From NCBI RefSeq assembly GCF_022539665.2, contig NC_081340.1, positions 7,997,357 through 8,061,356 of the forward strand: a DNA stretch of 64,000 nt, in the 5' to 3' direction. Positions within the stretch are counted from its first letter, which is position 1. Every line of letters begins with the position of its first letter. The position numbers were made by a program, and so were the translations under genes. This stretch comes from Daphnia carinata (taxonomy: Eukaryota; Arthropoda; Branchiopoda; Diplostraca; Daphniidae). This document shows positions 59,543-64,000 of the stretch, in pieces. A model generated the notes under the pieces. That model saw only the letters and a program-made list of their open reading frames with translations. It searched no databases and was not told the origin of the DNA.

Positions 59543-62500
59543 GTGAGTGACATGGCCACTTTGATTTATTAATAGCTCTTTTTGGGTGTCGGCAGCGTTA
59601 CGCTTGAAACGTACTCGATTGCAAGTGTTTTTTTGCGTAACGAGTTGTCCAATATTCGTCAGTATTCAAGGACGACGACGTCCAAGTGATTGACGACAGC
59701 CACAAATGACGAGTAGGTGTCTCACTGACTGACACTTCCTGTCTTAATTGACCGCCCACTTTACACGCGCCAAAACAATCGGCAAAATATCTCATCTGCT
59801 GGTCGTCACCTCCTGCTCAAACGCGCGTCGCTGCGTGAGTGTCTCTATCAATGTCCTTGCATATAATTATAGTGGAAACATTGCGATGGCATCAAGGTGT
59901 TTGCTCTCAAAAAATGTCCCGGCGTGCAATCATGTCGAACGTCAGCGTAACTGACGACATGGCGCTGTGACCAAGAGACACACCAGTTTATTTATTAGAG
60001 TCCCTTTCCTTTTTTTTTTTTTTGTCTTCTTTAACACGTGATTGGCGTACGATCCATCATGCGCGGCGGTGTAAGTGTCACACAGGCGTCCAATGGGCGT
60101 TATAGCTAGGCGCACAGTTGGGAATCCGACCCTGTTTTATCAGACAGTTGGGTGTCCTGATAGAGAATGAGTTTCGCTACAGGAAACCTTATAGTACAGG
60201 AACTGTAAGGTTTTTGGTCTCTATATCTGTGTATAGCGGATGAAATGTCTTGGCAACGCGGACAAAACAAACTTTTGCAGCCGAGCGCAGAGCCGACCCG
60301 GATGCACGGATAGCCTCTTGCTTTGTCTTGTTTCTTATTCCCTTTGTATCCTCTTTCGAGTTTTGTTTGGGTATCCGTTTGTAGTTGGCCAGCTCAGGCA
60401 AAAATCAACTCAAGTCGAACTGGTTTGACTGACTGAAAAGAATGCGTACCTTTCCCTTGCCAACTTGATAGCTCCTCATTCATATCCGTTTTTTTTTTTT
60501 TTAAATTTTCTCTTAACAAGAATTATATCTTTCAACGTTGAATGGAGGGAGTGAGAGAGGGAAAGGGTGGGAACTGGCCGATTTATAGTAAATCCTATTC
60601 AAGGAGATGTCTAGTTGTTTGTTGTTGTTTTTTTCATTTCGGTTTACGCGGCGTGTAAACATATAGCCAGGCAACGTAGCAGAAGAAGGAGTTTTACGAT
60701 AACGACGTTAGGGACTGTTTGAATAACGACCAAAGTCGAGTAGATATATAATAATGAAGCTGGAAAAGAACAAACGTCAGCGAGAGAAGAATCCTCATTT
60801 CGAAATTGAGTCAACGAGGCTTGAGGGACGAATTTGAAAAGGACTTTTGCATCTCGTCATAGTTGGAAGGAGGCGAAATTGCAGCTTCGAAATGGACCGC
60901 GTCAATGTCTGCGTGTAGACGTCAGCCACAAGTCGTATAGATTGAGCGATTCTTCATCTGACAGACGCAGCTAGGCAGACTGTTATTGTTGCGCTGCTAA
61001 GAGAGAGGGACAGGAGCTGAACAAAAATAGCCGAACGAATGGCCACACAGCAACGGCTGAGTTGAATTTGTTTGCTCATATCATTTTAGGTTTTGATTCA
61101 ATTTTGACAAACATTTTTGCGGTTAGCCGGCCGTAGTGTGTAGGGCGTCTTTTGCAAACCGCCGACGCCGATGGTTGGAATGGCATCCGTCGTAGCTCGT
61201 CCCGTGCAGCGCAACGGTTCATATGCGAGACAGTCGTGCGGAGCGGATGCGCGGCCGCCGCCGTGTACATCCTCGATGCGACCAACCAGTCAGAAAGAAA
61301 AAACCAAAGTCTTTTGATGTCATTGTGATGAACGAGCTTCTGCGTCTGTTTCGTTTTTTTGGCGTTTGCCAATTGGAAAAGAAACAAACCGCCAAAAACT
61401 CGGAAGGGTCGATGGCCATCTTGAATTCCGACATCATCCATCCTTTTTTTTGGGGGGGGTGGATGCAGTGCCACTAGAGCAAACACAACGTCCCTTGTAA
61501 TAATAAACACAGAATGGAATGAAGCGAATGCGAAAACGGAAGGGGGCGTGTCGATAATGGCTATCGAAATTCCGTCGTTATAATTCACGAAGTTAGGTCG
61601 ATATTTTGATTGTCCCGAAACTGGTTCGCGCCCAGGCTTTTCCATTGAGACGACGACGAGCCAACAACCAAAACGAATTGCAAAACGAATTTCATAAAAA
61701 AAAGAAGGGAAAAAAAAAAAATACTTTATGGAAATTCTGATTGGCAGGCAACATTTGAATGCTCACCTCGTGCTGTTTTTTTTAATTTGGATTGTTGGTT
61801 AGAGAAAGAAACAAAAAAATAAAATAGGAAGAACGGAATGACAACGACCATTTTTCCTCAGTTCTTTTTGTTTGCTATTTTTCAAGTCTTTCTTTTTGCT
61901 TGCCTCTCCGTCAGTCTATTCCGTATAGGACGCATTCCAATGCCAAGAAGAAAATCGCAGATGAGAAGGACGAAATAGCAACAGCAGCAAAAGCAAATAC
62001 AACAGGAATGCGAAAGAGACCCAAAGTCATTCGTACATGAAAAAAAAAAATAAAATAAAAAGAAAACTAAAAGAATATGTTTTGAAAAAAAAGAAGCCCC
62101 TCGTTGTCGAGTGGGAAGAAAACGGTGGTGCTGCGCGATGGTCTAATCATCATAAATAAATCAATCAATAGATATAATCAGCAGCTATAGAATAGGAAGA
62201 GAGACGTCACACGCGCAAAAAAACTGCTTCGACCTGCAAACAACCGGTGGCAGCATCCCAATAATCCGGTGATCACGCATCCCCCCCCCTTCCTTTTTTT
62301 TTTAACGTCATCACGTTCTCGTGCAGAAAAAGACGATCGACTATTTCTAGGATGTTTTTTTTTTAACTGTATTCAACGCGAACGGACATTAGCGAACACG
62401 ACCAAATAAGGGCAACGGGTGCGGCCCGAATGATTGCACGGCACTCGAGTCGAGGTAATGTGTTGATTCGGACTGCGATGATGGACCAACGAGCAATAAT

Positions 62501-64000
62501 ACAGACGCCAGTCGCTAAGCAAGAGTCGATGGTCGTTGGAAAGAATGTTTCCTCATTTTTGTGCGCATGCCATGTGACTCTATTGTGTACATTTGTTAAA
62601 CTTTAGTCCCCGTTTGAAAGAGAGAGAGAGAGAGATGTTTGAACGATGAGTCACGCTCTGCATTCTGATGTATAGACGGGAACGGCCAGCGACGGAATCT
62701 TTTCGCGCCCGTGCGCAATGCTGTCCATTTTGAATTCTCGCCCCCCCCCTTTTTTTTGTTTGCCCTTTGAGTTATTATTCTTGTGCGATTGTGTGTCGCC
62801 CTCACCTCGTCAACAGCGATATGGAACGTTCAGTCTATTGGCTGCCGCTGAACGTCCCGTCGATGGGACAAAAAAGAAAAAAAAAAGCGGAGCGTCGTTT
62901 CCAAAGCAAATAAATAAGTAGGCAGCCGAGAAAAGAAAAGAAGAAAAGTAGATACGACATTGACACATTTGCAAAGCCATTTCAAGAATTCGAGCAATGA
63001 AGGATGACGAGGCGGCGGATGGACGGGCTGGATTTGTGGGCGGATAGGTGATGGCCGGATGCTAGCGCCAGAAAAGGGTACGGGAAATGGGAAAAAGAGG
63101 GAAAAAAAAAAAAAAAAGAAATAAATAAATAAGGAAAAGACAAAGGTGACACGGTGCCAGTATGTTCTTTGCCACTTGCCAGGAAGCACGATGGAAGCGC
63201 GCGAGCGGAAAATAGAAAAACAAAAAATGAAAATAAATCAGATTTCCTGTTAGCCCTATTGCATTACGGGCTGGTGTGTGTGCACGCACACAGTGATGTA
63301 GGTGGGCAAAAAATAATTCCGGGCATGCGACTACGTTAAATGCCATTCAAAACTCCTCCCATCATAATCTTCCTATGCCAACAGGCAAATCCCAAGTCAA
63401 ACAAAAAAAAAACCAAACAAAAACAGATAGCCTTGAAATATTTGTCGTATTATTAGTTGAAAAGATAAGGAAAAAGAGATGGAATACGACGAATGATGGG
63501 GAAATTCTCAATTTGTGATCGTTTTTGAATGGGTCGCTGGTACACATAGTAAGTCTCAATCCTACTCCCATTTTTTTTGTTTTTTTATTTCGTCTTGTTT
63601 TCTTTCCAAGTTGTATCGCCACACAGCCCACGTTATTGTTGCACTTGTCGATCGGACAACCCTGTGGCCGGGCACGTCGCCCAGTTTCACTCAGGGACGC
63701 GGGATGCAAAAAAAACTTGATTAGTATTTTGTTTTTTTCCAAGAAATTCTCCGTCAGCTACACGATGCCGAACCAAAGAAACGATTTTTCTTCAAAATAG
63801 CCACTGCTCTCGTTTTTCCCTTTGCTGGCCAGTTGATCCGTTGTGTCGCTGCGCTTTGTGTTCCTTTGCCGTATCGCTAGGATTGCACGGGCCGTGTCTT
63901 TTGGCTTCAGGTGGAAATGTGCAGTCATCCGCGCCCTCTGTGTACCCGACGTGACTGTCATTCCTCCCCGCATCCTACACGCAGAGATCGTGATGCTGCA
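59543..64000 (+). other. long intron or intergenic sequence to window end
   Basis: No further exon could be supported on either strand. Open frames (for example 61076-61645 on the minus strand) run through low-complexity sequence and have no splice context. The interval is rich in homopolymers and simple repeats. Its size, large against the short introns elsewhere in the window, is typical of a first or second intron with regulatory content. Confidence 0.4.
62619..62634. repeat. (AG)n microsatellite
   Basis: Eight AG dinucleotides in non-coding sequence. Confidence 0.9.

Noticed and set aside
61076..61645. 189-codon open frame on the minus strand
   Set aside because: Low-complexity translation, no family similarity and no splice logic; it lies in a presumed intron.
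1..64000. CRISPR arrays, bacterial operons, integrated viral genes
   Set aside because: None seen. The repeats lack CRISPR spacing, genes have spliceosomal introns, and no polymerase, integrase or capsid-like frame was recognised.

Overview
This is a eukaryotic window, most likely from a branchiopod crustacean such as Daphnia. Multi-exon genes have short GT-AG introns (mostly 60-100 bp), the gene set is arthropod (crumbs with its conserved tail, a family of nose-resistant-to-fluoxetine-like membrane acyltransferases, CLPTM1L, DLGAP/GKAP), and recent tandem duplications are present. The species assignment is an inference; no species-specific marker was checked. Exon models were built by hand from reading frame, splice sites and paralogue comparison, and unless stated otherwise their summed lengths are divisible by three.

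Layout. 1-6801: non-coding, probably the 5' UTR/intron and regulatory region of crumbs. 6802-15183 (+): crumbs, 15 coding exons, with one apparent frameshift. 16664-19396 (-): first NRF-6-like acyltransferase. 20.1-24.5 kb: a relic NRF-6 exon, a small 104-codon orphan gene (-), an array of diverged exon/intron-like repeats that may be a snoRNA host gene (+), then tRNA-like and AT-rich repeats. 24961-27714 and 28333-31077 (-): two further NRF-6-like genes. 32516-34574 (+): a stonustoxin/MACPF-family gene with a frameshift.

A tandem duplication of about 10 kb follows. Unit 1 is 26319-36752 and unit 2 is about 36756-46464. Each unit contains the 5' half of one NRF-6 gene, a complete second NRF-6 gene, a stonustoxin-like gene and most of CLPTM1L. 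The outer breakpoints fall inside the first NRF-6 gene and inside CLPTM1L. The intact NRF-6 gene therefore straddles the left edge and the intact CLPTM1L (44499-46689) straddles the right edge. The middle junction fuses the 5' exons of a NRF-6 copy in frame to CLPTM1L exons 2-9, spoiled by one TGA codon.

47399-49134 (-): a DLGAP/GKAP-family scaffold gene. 52451-56333 (-): an 11-exon gene for a 968-aa protein built from repeated modules with an invariant YWPG and an unusual adjacent-cysteine Cys-Cys...His...His finger; I do not recognise this architecture. From about 57.5 kb on the plus strand a 5' UTR exon, two coding exons (59293-59542) and a long intron mark the start of a gene that continues past the window.

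Functional picture: there is no operon-like logic. The genes are ordinary nuclear genes for epithelial polarity (crumbs), membrane-bound acyl transfer in the secretory pathway (the NRF-6 cluster), phospholipid scrambling in the ER (CLPTM1L) and cortical/synaptic or mitotic scaffolding (DLGAP).
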